64,000 nt of DNA from Butyricicoccus intestinisimiae (GCF_018918345.1 NZ_JAHLQI010000001.1:124001-188000); one strand, 5' to 3'; counted from the first letter of the stretch, positions 9,140 to 19,822 are shown. Numbers and translations are program-made. Notes: a model not told the origin generated them from the letters alone.

Positions 9140-10633
9140 ATGAATTATGTAAGCACAAGAGATAAGAAGCTGAGCATCAGCGCGGCAAAGGCGATTGCCA
9201 CCGGCATCGCTCCGGATGGCGGTTTGTACTGCCCGACAGAAATTCCGCAGCTGACAGCAGAGGACATTGCTGCCCTGTGCAAGAAGAATTACCGCGGCAG
9301 AAGTGCCGATATTCTGGGTCGCTTTTTGACCGATTTCACCGCAGAGGAACTGGAGCAGTTTGCTGCCCGTGCCTATGCGGATGAAAAGTTTGGCGGCTCG
9401 GACACGGCTCCGCTGGTAAAGCTGGAGGACGGCACGTATATTTTGGAGCTGTGGCATGGCCCGACCTGCGCATTCAAGGATATGGCGCTGCAGATGCTGC
9501 CGCATCTGCTGACTGCTTCGCTGAAAAAGACCGGAGAGCAGCGCACAGCGTGCATTCTGGTTGCAACGTCCGGCGACACCGGCAAGGCTGCTCTGGACGG
9601 CTTTGCGGATGTAGAGGGCACGAAGATCATGGTTTACTATCCGGTAGACGGTGTCAGCACGATTCAGAAGCTGCAGATGGTCACCCAGCGCGGCAACAAC
9701 GTACAGGTATGCGCGATTCGCGGCAATTTCGACGATGCGCAGAGCGCAGTCAAGAAAATCTTTACGGATAAGGATTCGATTCGCAAGCTGGATGAGCAGG
9801 GCATGACGCTGTCCTCTGCAAACTCCATCAACTGGGGTCGTTTGGCGCCGCAGATTGCATACTATGTCTCTGCATACTGCGACATGCTCAACCGCGGAGA
9901 TATCCAGATGGGCGATGCCATCAACGTCTGCGTGCCGACCGGTAACTTTGGCAATATTTTGGCAGCTTATTTTGCAAAGCAGATGGGCGTTCCGATTGCC
10001 AAGCTGATTTGCGCATCCAATGAAAATAACGTGCTGACAGACTTCTTCCGCTCCGGCGGCACCTATGACAGAAACCGTCCGTTCCACACGACGATTTCTC
10101 CGTCGATGGATATTCTGATTTCCAGCAATCTGGAGCGTTTACTGTTCTTGGTTTCCGGATATAATGATGCTATGGTTGCGGATTTGATGAAGCAGCTCAA
10201 CGAAACCGGCAAGTACTCGGTACCGGCTGACGTCTTTGAAACCATTGGCAGCCAGTTCGAGGGCGGCTTCTGCGATGACGTGCAGACCAAGCAGACCATC
10301 GCACAGCTGTTTGACGAGAAAAAATATCTGGCAGATACGCACACGGCGGTAGCTGTCAAGGTATACGAGGATTACCGTGAACGCACGGGCGATACGACAC
10401 CGACGGTCATCGCTTCGACAGCAAGCCCGTTTAAGTTCTGCCAGAGCGTTATTTCTGCGCTGGGCGGCACTGTGTCCGGCGACGGCACAGAGCTGCTGGA
10501 TCAGCTGCACGACATGACCGGCGCGCCGATTCCGGCACCGCTTGCTGCTCTGTCCGGTCTCAAGCCGCGCTTTGACTTGGTTATTGACCGCGAAAACATT
10601 CTGAATACCGTAGATCTGCTGGGACAGATTTAA
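9140..10633 (+). CDS. thrC: Threonine synthase
   Basis: A 497-residue PLP enzyme converting O-phosphohomoserine to threonine. The lysine that binds PLP is Lys113 in HGPTCAFKDMALQ. ATSGDTGKAAL holds the phosphate-binding loop, and SSANSINWGRLAPQIAYY and PTGNFGN are conserved. The length fits the long form of threonine synthase found in yeast and E. coli-like families. The ATG at 9140 follows AGGAGG. No leader with threonine codons was seen in the short gap before it. Confidence 0.94.
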   Translation: MNYVSTRDKKLSISAAKAIATGIAPDGGLYCPTEIPQLTAEDIAALCKKNYRGRSADILGRFLTDFTAEELEQFAARAYADEKFGGSDTAPLVKLEDGTYILELWHGPTCAFKDMALQMLPHLLTASLKKTGEQRTACILVATSGDTGKAALDGFADVEGTKIMVYYPVDGVSTIQKLQMVTQRGNNVQVCAIRGNFDDAQSAVKKIFTDKDSIRKLDEQGMTLSSANSINWGRLAPQIAYYVSAYCDMLNRGDIQMGDAINVCVPTGNFGNILAAYFAKQMGVPIAKLICASNENNVLTDFFRSGGTYDRNRPFHTTISPSMDILISSNLERLLFLVSGYNDAMVADLMKQLNETGKYSVPADVFETIGSQFEGGFCDDVQTKQTIAQLFDEKKYLADTHTAVAVKVYEDYRERTGDTTPTVIASTASPFKFCQSVISALGGTVSGDGTELLDQLHDMTGAPIPAPLAALSGLKPRFDLVIDRENILNTVDLLGQI

Positions 10634-10636
10634 TCC

Positions 10637-11338
10637 ATGGCGCTGTATACGATTGCAGACCTGCATTTGTCCGCCGGTGTCCAAAAGCCAATGGACATCT
10701 TCGGCGGCAAATGGCAGGGATACATGGAAAAGATTCAGAAAAACTGGCGGGCAGTCATTCAGCCGGAGGATACGGTCGTGATCGGCGGCGATATTTCCTG
10801 GGGAATCAATCTTCAGCAGAGCCTGCCGGATTTTCGGATTTTATCCGATTTGCCGGGGAAAAAAATCATCGGAAAGGGCAATCATGACCTCTGGTGGTGC
10901 ACGGTAAAGAAGATGAAACGATTTTTTGAAGAAAATCAGATAAAAAATATTGATTTCCTCTTTAATAATTGTTTCATTTATGATAATATTGGTATTTGTG
11001 GAACACGCGGTTGGTTTTACGAGGAAGATTTCAAGGAAAGTCACGACGAAAAGATCTTTCGGCGGGAGCTTCTCCGGCTGGAACACTCATTTCAGGCCGC
11101 GCAGGCGCAGGGCGCGGAAGAAATTTACTGCTTCCTGCACTACCCGCCCGTCTTCACGAGCTTTCGCTGCGGGGAGATCATTGACCTGATGCATCGGTAT
11201 CAGGTCGAGCAGTGCATCTATGGACATTTACACTCGGACAGCCTGCGCTACGCGGTGACGGGCATCCATGAAGGCATCAATTTTCGTCTGGTTTCCGGAG
11301 ATTATATTGATTTTATGCCTGTACTGCTAAAAAAATAG
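10637..11338 (+). CDS. Calcineurin-like metallophosphoesterase
   Basis: A 233-residue cytoplasmic phosphoesterase. The metal-binding series is complete: ADLHLS (D-x-H), GGDISW (GD), GKGNHDLWW (GNHD), FLHYPP and YGHLHS (GHxH). Clostridial genomes often carry this family, but the substrate is not known. The start at 10637 lies 3 bp after the thrC stop with only a weak ribosome site, suggesting translational coupling to thrC. Its middle (10900-11000) is AT-richer than the rest. Confidence 0.85.
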   Translation: MALYTIADLHLSAGVQKPMDIFGGKWQGYMEKIQKNWRAVIQPEDTVVIGGDISWGINLQQSLPDFRILSDLPGKKIIGKGNHDLWWCTVKKMKRFFEENQIKNIDFLFNNCFIYDNIGICGTRGWFYEEDFKESHDEKIFRRELLRLEHSFQAAQAQGAEEIYCFLHYPPVFTSFRCGEIIDLMHRYQVEQCIYGHLHSDSLRYAVTGIHEGINFRLVSGDYIDFMPVLLKK

Positions 11339-11367
11339 AAAAAATTGTAGCCAAAAAGCCAACTATC

Positions 11368-11376
11368 TGATAAAAT
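11368..11376 (+). promoter_or_regulatory. Extended -10 promoter element of tig
   Basis: TGATAAAAT is an extended -10 (TG-N-TAAAAT). A clear -35 is not visible at 17 bp. The tig ribosome site (AGGAGG) follows about 20 bp later. Confidence 0.45.
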
Positions 11377-11410
11377 AGATTGGACATATATTTAGGAGGA
11401 GTCATTTAAT

Positions 11411-12715
11411 ATGGAACTCAAGAATACCGAAAAGCTGGAGCACAGCCAGGTAAAGCTGACTGTTGCAGTATCTGCTGAAGAATTAGATAAGGCAAAGGAA
11501 GCTGCTTACAAGAAGAACAAGAATCAGTTTCAGATTCCGGGCTTCCGTAAGGGCAAGGCAACTCGTAAGGTTATCGAGCGCCTGTACGGCAAGGATTTCT
11601 TTGTAAACGACGCAATCAACAACCTGTATCCGGAGATGTATCCGCAGGCTCTTGAGGCTGCTGGCATTGAGCCGGTTGGCCAGGGCGATGTGAAGATTGA
11701 CGAGTCTCTGGAGAACTTTGACAACGGTTTTGACTTTATCTTCACTGTACCGGTTTACCCGGAAGTTTCCGTTGGCGAGTACAAGGGCATCGAGGCAGAG
11801 CGCGCTGACGACACCGTATCTGAGGATGACGTAAACGCTGAGCTGAACCGTCTGGCAGAGCGTGACGCAAGCACCGAGACCGCTGAGCGTCCGGCACAGA
11901 ACGGCGATACCGTAGTCATCGACTTCGAGGGTTTTGTTGATGATAAGGCATTTGAAGGCGGCAAGGGCGAGGACTACAGCCTGAAGCTGGGTTCCGGCAC
12001 CTTTATCCCGGGCTTCGAGGATCAGCTGGTTGGCAAGTCTGCTGGCGAGTCCTGCGACGTAAACGTTACCTTCCCGGAAGAGTATCAGGCTGCTGAGCTG
12101 GCAGGCAAGCCGGCTGTATTCAAGTGCACCGTGAAGTCTGTTCAGGAGACCATCCTGCCGGAAATCGACGATGAGTTTGCAAAGGACGTTTCCGAGTTCG
12201 AGACGCTGGAAGAGCTGAAGAAGGACACCGAGAAGAAGATCGCAGAGTCCAAGAAGAACGCTGCTGACCGTGACTTCGAGGAAAAGATTCTGGATAAGGT
12301 TCTGGAGACGCTGGAAGCTGACATTCCGGAAGCTATGTTCGAGGCACAGCTGGACAATGTGATGCAGGACTACGGCTACCGCATCCAGTCTCAGGGCATC
12401 TCTCTGCAGGACTACGTAAAGCAGATGGGCATGGATATGGCATCCTTCCGCAACATCTTCCGCGATCAGGCTGAGCGTCAGGTAAAGGTTCAGCTGGCTC
12501 TGAAGAAGATCTCTGAGCTGGAGAGCATCGAGCCGTCTGAGGACGAGATCGAGGCTGAGTACAAGAGACTGGCAGAGGCTTATGGTCTGGAAGAGGATAA
12601 GGTTAAGAACTTCGTTCCGGTTGATTCCGTAAAGTCTGACCTGACCACCCAGAAGACCCTCGACATGCTGAAGGAGAGCGCTGTAGCAGTAGCTCCGGCA
12701 GCTGACGCAGAGTAA
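11411..12715 (+). CDS. tig: Trigger factor
   Basis: A 434-residue ribosome-bound chaperone with peptidyl-prolyl isomerase activity that meets nascent chains. The N-terminal ribosome-binding signature is present as [17 protein letters not shown]. The FKBP-like domain spans about 155-240 ([31 protein letters not shown]). A long helical C-terminal arm follows. Codon use is strongly biased, as expected for an abundant protein. The ATG at 11411 follows TTAGGAGG. It leads the clpP-clpX block, a common Firmicutes arrangement. Confidence 0.96.
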   Translation: MELKNTEKLEHSQVKLTVAVSAEELDKAKEAAYKKNKNQFQIPGFRKGKATRKVIERLYGKDFFVNDAINNLYPEMYPQALEAAGIEPVGQGDVKIDESLENFDNGFDFIFTVPVYPEVSVGEYKGIEAERADDTVSEDDVNAELNRLAERDASTETAERPAQNGDTVVIDFEGFVDDKAFEGGKGEDYSLKLGSGTFIPGFEDQLVGKSAGESCDVNVTFPEEYQAAELAGKPAVFKCTVKSVQETILPEIDDEFAKDVSEFETLEELKKDTEKKIAESKKNAADRDFEEKILDKVLETLEADIPEAMFEAQLDNVMQDYGYRIQSQGISLQDYVKQMGMDMASFRNIFRDQAERQVKVQLALKKISELESIEPSEDEIEAEYKRLAEAYGLEEDKVKNFVPVDSVKSDLTTQKTLDMLKESAVAVAPAADAE

Positions 12716-12774
12716 GAGTTATTCAAAACCCCCTCCGGCGTTACATACCCCCGAAAGGGAAGGAGGAATATTTT

Positions 12775-13365
12775 ATGAGTTTAGTCCCTTATGTAGTAGA
12801 GCAGACCAATCGCGGTGAACGCTCTTATGACATTTTTTCCCGACTGCTCAACGACCGCATCATTATGCTTTCCGAAGATGTCAATGATACGACCGCTTCG
12901 CTCATCGTAGCGCAGCTGCTGTATCTGGAGGCGCAGGATCCGGATAAGGACATTCAGTTCTATATCAACTCTCCTGGCGGCTCTATCACATCCGGTATGG
13001 CAATCTATGATACCATGCAGTACATCAAGTGCGATGTATCCACAATTTGCATCGGCATGGCGGCGTCTATGGGCGCATTTCTGCTGTCTTCCGGCACCAA
13101 GGGCAAGCGTTTTGCTCTGCCGAACAGCGAGATTATGATCCATCAGCCGCTGATTGGCGGAAATGGTCTGTCGGGTCAAGCGACTGACATCAAGATCCAT
13201 ACGGATCATCTGGTTCGCACCAGAAACAAGCTGAACGAAATCCTTGCAAAGAATACGGGCAAGTCCATTGAGGAAATTGCGCGTGATACCGAGCGTGATA
13301 ATTTCATGTATGCGGAACAGGCAAAGGAATACGGCCTGATTGACGAGGTTATGGTTCACAGATAA
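12775..13365 (+). CDS. clpP: ATP-dependent Clp protease proteolytic subunit
   Basis: A 196-residue serine peptidase that forms the tetradecameric core used by ClpX and ClpC. The catalytic triad is visible: Ser98 in GMAASMGAF, His123 in MIHQPL and Asp171 in ARDTERD. The N-terminus ([19 protein letters not shown]) is canonical. The ATG at 12775 follows AAGGAGGAATATTTT. It lies 59 bp after tig and 101 bp before clpX, so they may share a transcript. Confidence 0.97.
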   Translation: MSLVPYVVEQTNRGERSYDIFSRLLNDRIIMLSEDVNDTTASLIVAQLLYLEAQDPDKDIQFYINSPGGSITSGMAIYDTMQYIKCDVSTICIGMAASMGAFLLSSGTKGKRFALPNSEIMIHQPLIGGNGLSGQATDIKIHTDHLVRTRNKLNEILAKNTGKSIEEIARDTERDNFMYAEQAKEYGLIDEVMVHR

Positions 13366-13466
13366 AAAGAACGCGATCACCGGAATGGCTGGAACGTGCA
13401 GTCGTTCCGGTGATTCGACATTGTAATCCCTACCGAAGGGCAGGGATTGGAAAATCGAGGTGTATT

Positions 13467-14735
13467 ATGGCACGAAACGACGATAAGCATGAAATTCGCT
13501 GCTCGTTTTGCGGAAAGCCCCAGTCCAGTGTGCACAAACTGATTGCAGGACCAAATGTGTATATCTGCAATGAATGCATCGAGATCTGCCAGAGTATCCT
13601 GGATGAAGAATTCGGATATGAGGAAGATACGCCGACGGCTTCCGTGATGAAGGCTGCAGCGGGTCCGGAGAAGCTTCCGACACCGCGTGAGCTGAAAGAA
13701 ACGCTCGATCAGTATGTCATCGGACAGGATCGCGCGAAGGTTGCGCTGAGTGTTGCGGTATATAATCACTACAAGCGTATTTTCAAAGGCTCGGATGACG
13801 GCGTAGAGCTGCAGAAGAGCAATATTCTCCTCGTCGGCCCGTCTGGCTCCGGCAAAACGCTGCTGGCGCAGACCTTGGCAAAGACGCTGGAAGTTCCGTT
13901 TGCGATTGCAGATGCAACCACATTGACAGAGGCAGGCTATGTTGGCGAAGATGTCGAAAATATCCTGCTGCGCCTGATTCAGGCTGCTGATTTTGATGTC
14001 GAGCGCGCACAGCGCGGCATCATCTATGTCGATGAGATTGACAAAATCGCACGCAAGAGCGAAAATGCCTCCATTACGCGTGATGTAAGCGGCGAGGGCG
14101 TTCAGCAGGCACTGCTGAAGATGCTCGAAGGCACCGTGGCTAATGTTCCGCCGCAGGGCGGCCGCAAGCATCCGCATCAGGAGTTTATTCAGATTGATAC
14201 CACCAATATCCTGTTCATCTGCGGCGGCGCGTTCAACGGTCTGGAAAAGATTGTTGAAAACCGCACGACCAAGAGCAGTATGGGATTTGGCGCGCAAATC
14301 AAATCTAATACAGAAAAAGACATCGGCACGATTCTCCGCGATTTGGAGCCACACGATCTGATGAAGTTCGGTCTGATTCCGGAGCTGATTGGCCGTCTGC
14401 CGGCGCTGGTATCGCTGGATTCTCTGGACAGAGAAGCGCTGATTCGTATTCTCAAGGAGCCGAAGAATGCGTTGGTGAAGCAGTACGAGAAGCTGTTTGA
14501 TATGGACGGCGTCAAGCTGACCTTTGACGATGCCGCTTTGGAGCGCGTGGCAGATATTGCGCTGGAGCGTCAGACAGGTGCCCGCGGTCTGCGCGGCGTC
14601 ATGGAAGACGCGATGACGGATATTATGTTTGCCATCCCGTCGGATGACAACATTCAGTCCGTGCGCATCACCAAGGATGTTATCGACAAAAAGGGAAAGC
14701 CGGAAATCACGCTGAAGCCGCAGAAAACTGCTTGA
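13467..14735 (+). CDS. clpX: ATP-dependent Clp protease ATP-binding subunit ClpX
   Basis: A 422-residue AAA+ unfoldase that feeds substrates to ClpP. The N-terminal zinc domain has CSFCGK (Cys12, Cys15) and CNECI (Cys34, Cys37). Walker A is GPSGSGKT at about 124-131, Walker [10 protein letters not shown], and GFGAQI and LIGRLPALV follow. The ATG at 13467 is preferred over the further upstream open frame because GAGGTG lies just before it and the zinc domain starts at the usual distance. Confidence 0.97.
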   Translation: MARNDDKHEIRCSFCGKPQSSVHKLIAGPNVYICNECIEICQSILDEEFGYEEDTPTASVMKAAAGPEKLPTPRELKETLDQYVIGQDRAKVALSVAVYNHYKRIFKGSDDGVELQKSNILLVGPSGSGKTLLAQTLAKTLEVPFAIADATTLTEAGYVGEDVENILLRLIQAADFDVERAQRGIIYVDEIDKIARKSENASITRDVSGEGVQQALLKMLEGTVANVPPQGGRKHPHQEFIQIDTTNILFICGGAFNGLEKIVENRTTKSSMGFGAQIKSNTEKDIGTILRDLEPHDLMKFGLIPELIGRLPALVSLDSLDREALIRILKEPKNALVKQYEKLFDMDGVKLTFDDAALERVADIALERQTGARGLRGVMEDAMTDIMFAIPSDDNIQSVRITKDVIDKKGKPEITLKPQKTA

Positions 14736-14753
14736 CAGGAGAGGTGAGAGCGC

Positions 14754-15083
14754 GTGAACGAATTTACTGAAAATCCATATATCATTCGCAGTCTGTACAT
14801 CCTTCCGGATGAAGAGCCGGTTGTGAAGTATCTCAACGGTACGGAAGCACAGATGGAGGAACTGGTACATGGCAAAATCGCTTCGGCAGGCATTGAGGAG
14901 GGCGTTTGCGTCATTCACAATGCGCTGAGCGAGCTGCTTAAGATGACGGAAAACCGCGTCATTGATGGAACCCAGTTTTACGGCCCGATGATTGTGGTGT
15001 CTTTTGACAATGTCGGAAACATCATTTCGCTGACCGAAGATGATGCGGAATACTTTGCGGAACAATTTGCTTTGAAAAAGTAA
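14754..15083 (+). CDS. DUF3846-like small protein of unknown function
   Basis: A 109-residue acidic, soluble protein. The arrangement resembles DUF3846: an N-terminal strand-rich part, then FYGPMIVVSFDNVGNIISLT followed by a helix DDAEYFAEQF. That domain is better known from phage and plasmid proteins, and I am judging by eye. It starts at GTG 14754 with AGGAGAGGTGAG upstream, 18 bp after clpX, and ends at a strong terminator, so it is probably the last gene of the clpX transcript. No function can be given. Confidence 0.6.
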   Translation: MNEFTENPYIIRSLYILPDEEPVVKYLNGTEAQMEELVHGKIASAGIEEGVCVIHNALSELLKMTENRVIDGTQFYGPMIVVSFDNVGNIISLTEDDAEYFAEQFALKK

Positions 15084-15096
15084 TGCTTTGCATGTT

Positions 15097-15138
15097 ACAG
15101 CCTACAGACCTGCTTTTGGTGTCTGTAGGCTGTTTTTG
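15097..15138 (+). terminator. Rho-independent terminator after the clpX unit
   Basis: A 13-bp stem (ACAGCCTACAGAC / GTCTGTAGGCTGT) with an 11-nt loop is followed by TTTTTG. Confidence 0.88.
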
Positions 15139-15256
15139 TGCGGCAATTCCCCCTCAAATAGTATAATATGAGAAAATACACTAGATTGCACGGAAAAGCG
15201 CACAAAACCATTGGTATATTTAGGAATTTTCGCCATGTATCAGATTTCTCTGAGAC

Positions 15257-15285
15257 TTGAAAAGCACAATAAAATACTATATAAT
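15257..15285 (+). promoter_or_regulatory. Promoter of lon
   Basis: TTGAAA (15257-15262) and a consensus TATAAT (15280-15285) are 17 bp apart. The stretch 15084-15407 holds no gene. I looked for CIRCE and CtsR heat-shock operators near the promoter and saw neither. Confidence 0.8.
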
Positions 15286-15407
15286 TTTAAGAAGTATGAA
15301 ATATTGAAGTACAGTTCGTTCATTTGACAAGCAGGGACTCCAAATGAAGGCTGTACGCAGCGCTGGGAATTCTATCCCGCCGCGCTGCCGGGAGGAGGTA
15401 AGATCAA

Positions 15408-17870
15408 ATGTCCCAGATTGAAGAAGTGGTACATGATACCTGTGAGGAATCCGAAGTGCTGCCGGTGCTGCCGCTGCGCGGATTGGTGGCGTTTCCGGAA
15501 ATGCTGATTCATTTTGATGTCGGCCGTTTGATTTCCATGAAGGCGCTGGAGCAGTCCATGCAAGACAATCAGCGTCTGTTTCTGACAGCACAGCGTGATA
15601 TTCGCACGGACGTACCGACAACAGATGATTTGTTTGTCGTAGGCACTGTGTGCACCGTCAAGCAGATTTTGCGTTTGCCGGGCGATAACATCCGCGTATT
15701 GGTGGAGGGCTCGTACCGCGCCGGTGTCGAACAGTTCTCCAAAGAGGACGATGGCTGCATGCGTGCCCGCGTTTTTCGTATGGAAACCGAGCCGGGGCGC
15801 GTGTCGGAGCGCCGCAAGGAAGCACTGGTTCGCGCATTGCAGGACAGATTTGAAGAATATGCAGGACTTGCATCCCAGATCACCAATGACGTTGTCATGA
15901 CGGTGCTGGACGGCGGAGAACCGGGATATCTGGCGGATTATGTCGCACAAAATACACCGCTGGCATATGAAACCAAACAGGAGCTGCTTGAAGAACTGCA
16001 TGATGTGCGCCGCTTGGAACGCGTTGTTCGCGTACTCGGTCATGAGATTGAAATTCTTCAGATTGAGAACTCCATTCAAGATAAATTAAAAGAACAAATT
16101 GATAAGAACCAGAAGGAATACTACCTGCGTGAGCAGCTCAAGATTATTCAGACCGAGCTGGGAGATCAGGATCTGGGAGAAGAAGTCGAGGAATACCGCG
16201 AAAAAATCCGTGCACTGCATTTGGATGAGGCGGCGGAAACCAAGCTGCTCAAGGAAGCAGGCCGTCTGGAAAAAATGCAGCCGATGTCCGCAGAGAGCGG
16301 CGTTGTCCGTACCTATCTGGATACCTGCTTGGAGCTTCCGTGGAACAGCACGACTTCCGAACGCGTCAATTTAAAGCAGGCACGCAAGGTGCTTGACCGC
16401 GACCATTTCGGACTGGATAAAGTAAAAGATCGCATTATGGAATTTTTGGCGGTTAAATCTCTTGCGCCGCAGCTCAAGGGACAGGTACTGTGTCTGGTCG
16501 GCCCTCCGGGTGTCGGCAAGACGTCCATTGTTCGCTCTGTCGCAGAGGCGATGAACCGCAAGTACGCACGCATGTCGCTCGGCGGTGTGCGCGATGAAGC
16601 GGATATTCGCGGACATAGAAAGACTTATATCGGTGCAATGCCGGGTCGTATTATGACGGCGCTGACACAGGCAGGCAGCAAAAATGCCTTGATTTTGATG
16701 GACGAAATTGATAAGATGGGCGCAGACTCCCGCGGTGATCCAGCTGCTGCTCTGCTCGAAGTGTTGGATGCAGAGCAGAACAATGCGTTCCGTGATCACT
16801 ACATCGAGCTGCCGTTTGACTTGTCCGATGTGCTGTTTATCACAACGGCGAACACACTGGATACCATTCCGCGTCCGCTGCTCGACCGCATGGAGATTAT
16901 CGAGCTGTCCAGCTATACGGAGCAGGAAAAGGCAGAAATTGCGATGCGTCATCTGTTGCCCAAGCAGCTGGAGCATCACGGTCTCAAAAAGTCCAATCTG
17001 GCGCTGAGTCGTGACACCATGGTATATCTCATTGATGCATATACCAGAGAAGCAGGCGTGCGCCGCTTGGAACAGCAGATCGCAAAGGTATGCCGAAAAG
17101 CAGCCAAGATCATTGCTGAAGATCAGCAGGAGCATCCGGATCGTAAGACGCGCAAGCGCGTGACGGTCAACCGCTCGAATATGGAGAGCTTTTTGGGTAC
17201 GCCACGGTACAAACATGACAATGTCACCAAGAAAGATGAAATTGGTGTGGTCAATGGTCTGGCATGGACTTCGGTCGGCGGCGAAATGCTTCAGGTAGAA
17301 GTCAATGCCGTGCCGGGCACCGGCAAGCTGGAAATTACCGGCAATCTGGGCAAGGTTATGACAGAATCTGCCAAGGCAGCGGTTACATATGTGCGCTCTG
17401 CAGCGGAAAAGCTGGGCATTGACCCGATGTTCTATAAAGAAAAAGATATTCACATTCATTTTCCGGAAGCGGCAATCCCGAAGGACGGCCCATCTGCCGG
17501 CGTGACCATGACAACGGCGATTGCATCGGCGCTGTCAGACATTCCGGTGCGCCATGACGTCGCGATGACCGGCGAAGTGACCCTGCGCGGCCGCGTGATG
17601 CCGATTGGCGGATTGAAGGAAAAGACCATGGCGGCATACCGTTCCGGCATGAAAACCGTCATTGTTCCGGCGGAAAATGAACCGGATTTACAGGATATTG
17701 ACCCGACTGTACGTGAAAATGTAGAATTTGTCATTGCAGAAACCATGGATACGGTATTACAGACAGCACTGCGCCGTCCGGCAAAGGACGGCAAAACAGA
17801 AGCGGCTGTGGTGACGGATGCTTCTGTGCAGCCTGGAAAAACCGGTGCGAGACAAGGAGAATTATGCTGA
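15408..17870 (+). CDS. lon: ATP-dependent protease Lon
   Basis: An 820-residue AAA+ serine protease that degrades misfolded and regulatory proteins. The N-terminal substrate-recognition domain (LPVLPLRGLVAFPEM) is followed by a long coiled coil. Walker A is GPPGVGKT at 365-372. The C-terminal protease domain has catalytic Ser696 in KDGPSAGVTM and the lysine in GGLKEKTMAA near 739. The ATG at 15408 follows GGGAGGAGG. Its 3' end overlaps engB by 7 bp, an arrangement known in Bacillus. Confidence 0.97.
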   Translation: MSQIEEVVHDTCEESEVLPVLPLRGLVAFPEMLIHFDVGRLISMKALEQSMQDNQRLFLTAQRDIRTDVPTTDDLFVVGTVCTVKQILRLPGDNIRVLVEGSYRAGVEQFSKEDDGCMRARVFRMETEPGRVSERRKEALVRALQDRFEEYAGLASQITNDVVMTVLDGGEPGYLADYVAQNTPLAYETKQELLEELHDVRRLERVVRVLGHEIEILQIENSIQDKLKEQIDKNQKEYYLREQLKIIQTELGDQDLGEEVEEYREKIRALHLDEAAETKLLKEAGRLEKMQPMSAESGVVRTYLDTCLELPWNSTTSERVNLKQARKVLDRDHFGLDKVKDRIMEFLAVKSLAPQLKGQVLCLVGPPGVGKTSIVRSVAEAMNRKYARMSLGGVRDEADIRGHRKTYIGAMPGRIMTALTQAGSKNALILMDEIDKMGADSRGDPAAALLEVLDAEQNNAFRDHYIELPFDLSDVLFITTANTLDTIPRPLLDRMEIIELSSYTEQEKAEIAMRHLLPKQLEHHGLKKSNLALSRDTMVYLIDAYTREAGVRRLEQQIAKVCRKAAKIIAEDQQEHPDRKTRKRVTVNRSNMESFLGTPRYKHDNVTKKDEIGVVNGLAWTSVGGEMLQVEVNAVPGTGKLEITGNLGKVMTESAKAAVTYVRSAAEKLGIDPMFYKEKDIHIHFPEAAIPKDGPSAGVTMTTAIASALSDIPVRHDVAMTGEVTLRGRVMPIGGLKEKTMAAYRSGMKTVIVPAENEPDLQDIDPTVRENVEFVIAETMDTVLQTALRRPAKDGKTEAAVVTDASVQPGKTGARQGELC

Positions 17871-18460
17871 ATTTACATCTGGTAGAATTTGTGCGGTCTG
17901 CTGTCAAAACAGCGGATTTCCCCAATGATAATTTGCCGCAGATCGCCTTTGCCGGCAAATCCAATGTCGGCAAATCGTCGACGATTAACCGCCTGCTCAA
18001 CCGAAAGAATTTTGCCCGCGTCGGCAATGCGCCGGGAAAAACCATCCATATCAACTTTTTTGAGATTGATAAAAAAGCATACTTTGTAGACTTGCCGGGT
18101 TACGGCTATGCAAAGGTATCCAAGAAGGAGCGCGACCGCTGGGGCAAGCTCATGGATGAGTATTTTGCGAGTGATGATACGCTGACAATGGGATTCCAGA
18201 TTGTGGATATCCGTCACAAGCCGACGGCGGACGACGTCACGATGACCAATTGGTTCCTGCAGACAGGCGTGCCGTTTGCAATCATTGCCAACAAGTTGGA
18301 CAAAATCAAAAAGAGCCAGCTGGAAGGCAGTTTGCAGACCATTCGCACGACGCTGCACCTTCCGGAAAATGTGCCGGTTATTCCGTTTTCCGCAGAAAAG
18401 GGCAACGGCAAGGATGAAGTTCTTGCGCTGATTCTGGAACATATTCATGAAGAAAAATAA
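17864..18460 (+). CDS. engB: Ribosome biogenesis GTP-binding protein YsxC/EngB
   Basis: A 198-residue TrmE-Era-EngA-like GTPase that helps 50S assembly. G1 is FAGKSNVGKSS, G3 is VDLPGYGYAKVSKKE, and G4 is IANKLDK. The family N-terminus (VEFVRSAVKTADFP) is clear. ATG 17864 lies inside the end of lon, with an AAGGAG ribosome site, so the two are translationally coupled. Confidence 0.96.
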   Translation: MLNLHLVEFVRSAVKTADFPNDNLPQIAFAGKSNVGKSSTINRLLNRKNFARVGNAPGKTIHINFFEIDKKAYFVDLPGYGYAKVSKKERDRWGKLMDEYFASDDTLTMGFQIVDIRHKPTADDVTMTNWFLQTGVPFAIIANKLDKIKKSQLEGSLQTIRTTLHLPENVPVIPFSAEKGNGKDEVLALILEHIHEEK

Positions 18461-18511
18461 TGTATCCTTCCTGTGCGGGGAGATATAGATAGAAAAGGAT
18501 GATTCAGACCA

Positions 18512-19792
18512 ATGAACGAAAAGAAACCATTTATCACCAAGGAACAGGCAGAGGCAATTGTAAAAGAATACCCGACTCCGCTGCACTTGTACGATGAAAA
18601 GGGTATCCGCGAGAATGCACGCAAGCTGTACGATGCATTTTCCTGGAATAAGGGATTCCGCGAGTATTTTGCAGTCAAGGCTACCCCGACGCCGAAGATT
18701 TTACAGATTCTGAAGGAAGAGGGCTGCGGTACAGACTGCTCCTCTCTGACTGAGCTGATGATGAGCGATGCTTGCGGCTTCAAGGGCAAGGAGATTATGT
18801 TTTCCTCCAATGATACGCCGGCAGAGGAATTTGTCATGGCGGATAAGATGGGCGCTACCATCAATCTGGACGACATCACGCATATTCCGTTCCTTGAGGA
18901 CGCCATTGGTCACATTCCGGAGCGTATTTGCTGCCGTTTCAATCCGGGCGGTGTGTTCCAGCTGGGCGGCTCGGAAGAAGGCTTTCAGGTCATGGACAAC
19001 CCGGGCGATGCCAAGTATGGCATGACTCGTGCGCAGATTTCTGAGGCGTATAAAACGCTCAAGCAGAAGGGCGCAAAGGAATTTGGCATCCATGCATTCC
19101 TCGCATCCAATACCATTTCGAATGAGTATTATCCGGCACTGGCACGCATCCTGTTTAAGCTGGCTGTAGAGCTGAAAGAGGAGACCGGTGCACATATCAC
19201 CTTCATCAACCTGTCCGGCGGCATTGGCATCCCGTACCGTCCGGAGCAGAGCGTGAACGACATCAAGGTGATTGGCGAGGGCGTGCGCAAGGCATATGAG
19301 GAAATCCTCGTGCCGGCCGGCATGGACGATGTATCCCTGTACACAGAGCTGGGCCGCTATATGCTTGGCCCATACGGCTGCCTGCTGACGCGTGCAATTC
19401 ATGAAAAGAACACTTATAAGCATTACATCGGTGTGGACGCTTGCGCTGCCAATCTGATGCGTCCGGCTATCTATGGTGCATACCATCATATCACAGTACT
19501 GGGCAAGGAGCATGCACCGTGCGATCATACCTATGATGTGACCGGCTCTCTGTGTGAGAACTGCGATAAGTTCGCTGTCGACCGCGAACTGCCGAAGATT
19601 GATATTGGCGATCTGCTCGTCATTCATGACACCGGTGCGCACGGCTTCTCCATGGGCTATAATTACAATGGCCGTCTGCGCTCCGCAGAGGTTCTGTTCC
19701 GCGAGGACGGCACCACCGAACTGATGCGCCGCGCAGAAACGCCGGCGGATTACTTCGCAACACTGGACATTACCGGCCTGTTTGACAAGTAA
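18512..19792 (+). CDS. lysA: Diaminopimelate decarboxylase
   Basis: A 426-residue PLP-dependent decarboxylase of the alanine-racemase fold, catalysing the last step of lysine synthesis. PLP-binding Lys56 lies in YFAVKATPTP. NLSGGIGIPY and TELGRY bind phosphate and substrate, and GSLCENCDKF carries the conserved active-site cysteine from the partner subunit. ATG 18512 follows AAAAGGATGATT. The gene seems to stand alone, followed by a long hairpin. Confidence 0.92.
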   Translation: MNEKKPFITKEQAEAIVKEYPTPLHLYDEKGIRENARKLYDAFSWNKGFREYFAVKATPTPKILQILKEEGCGTDCSSLTELMMSDACGFKGKEIMFSSNDTPAEEFVMADKMGATINLDDITHIPFLEDAIGHIPERICCRFNPGGVFQLGGSEEGFQVMDNPGDAKYGMTRAQISEAYKTLKQKGAKEFGIHAFLASNTISNEYYPALARILFKLAVELKEETGAHITFINLSGGIGIPYRPEQSVNDIKVIGEGVRKAYEEILVPAGMDDVSLYTELGRYMLGPYGCLLTRAIHEKNTYKHYIGVDACAANLMRPAIYGAYHHITVLGKEHAPCDHTYDVTGSLCENCDKFAVDRELPKIDIGDLLVIHDTGAHGFSMGYNYNGRLRSAEVLFREDGTTELMRRAETPADYFATLDITGLFDK

Positions 19793-19822
19793 TATCGTCT
19801 CATATCGTCGAATTTTTATGTC

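Noticed and set aside
13377-15065. 562-residue minus-strand open frame across clpX
   Set aside because: Antisense shadow of clpX caused by codon bias; no ribosome site or domain.
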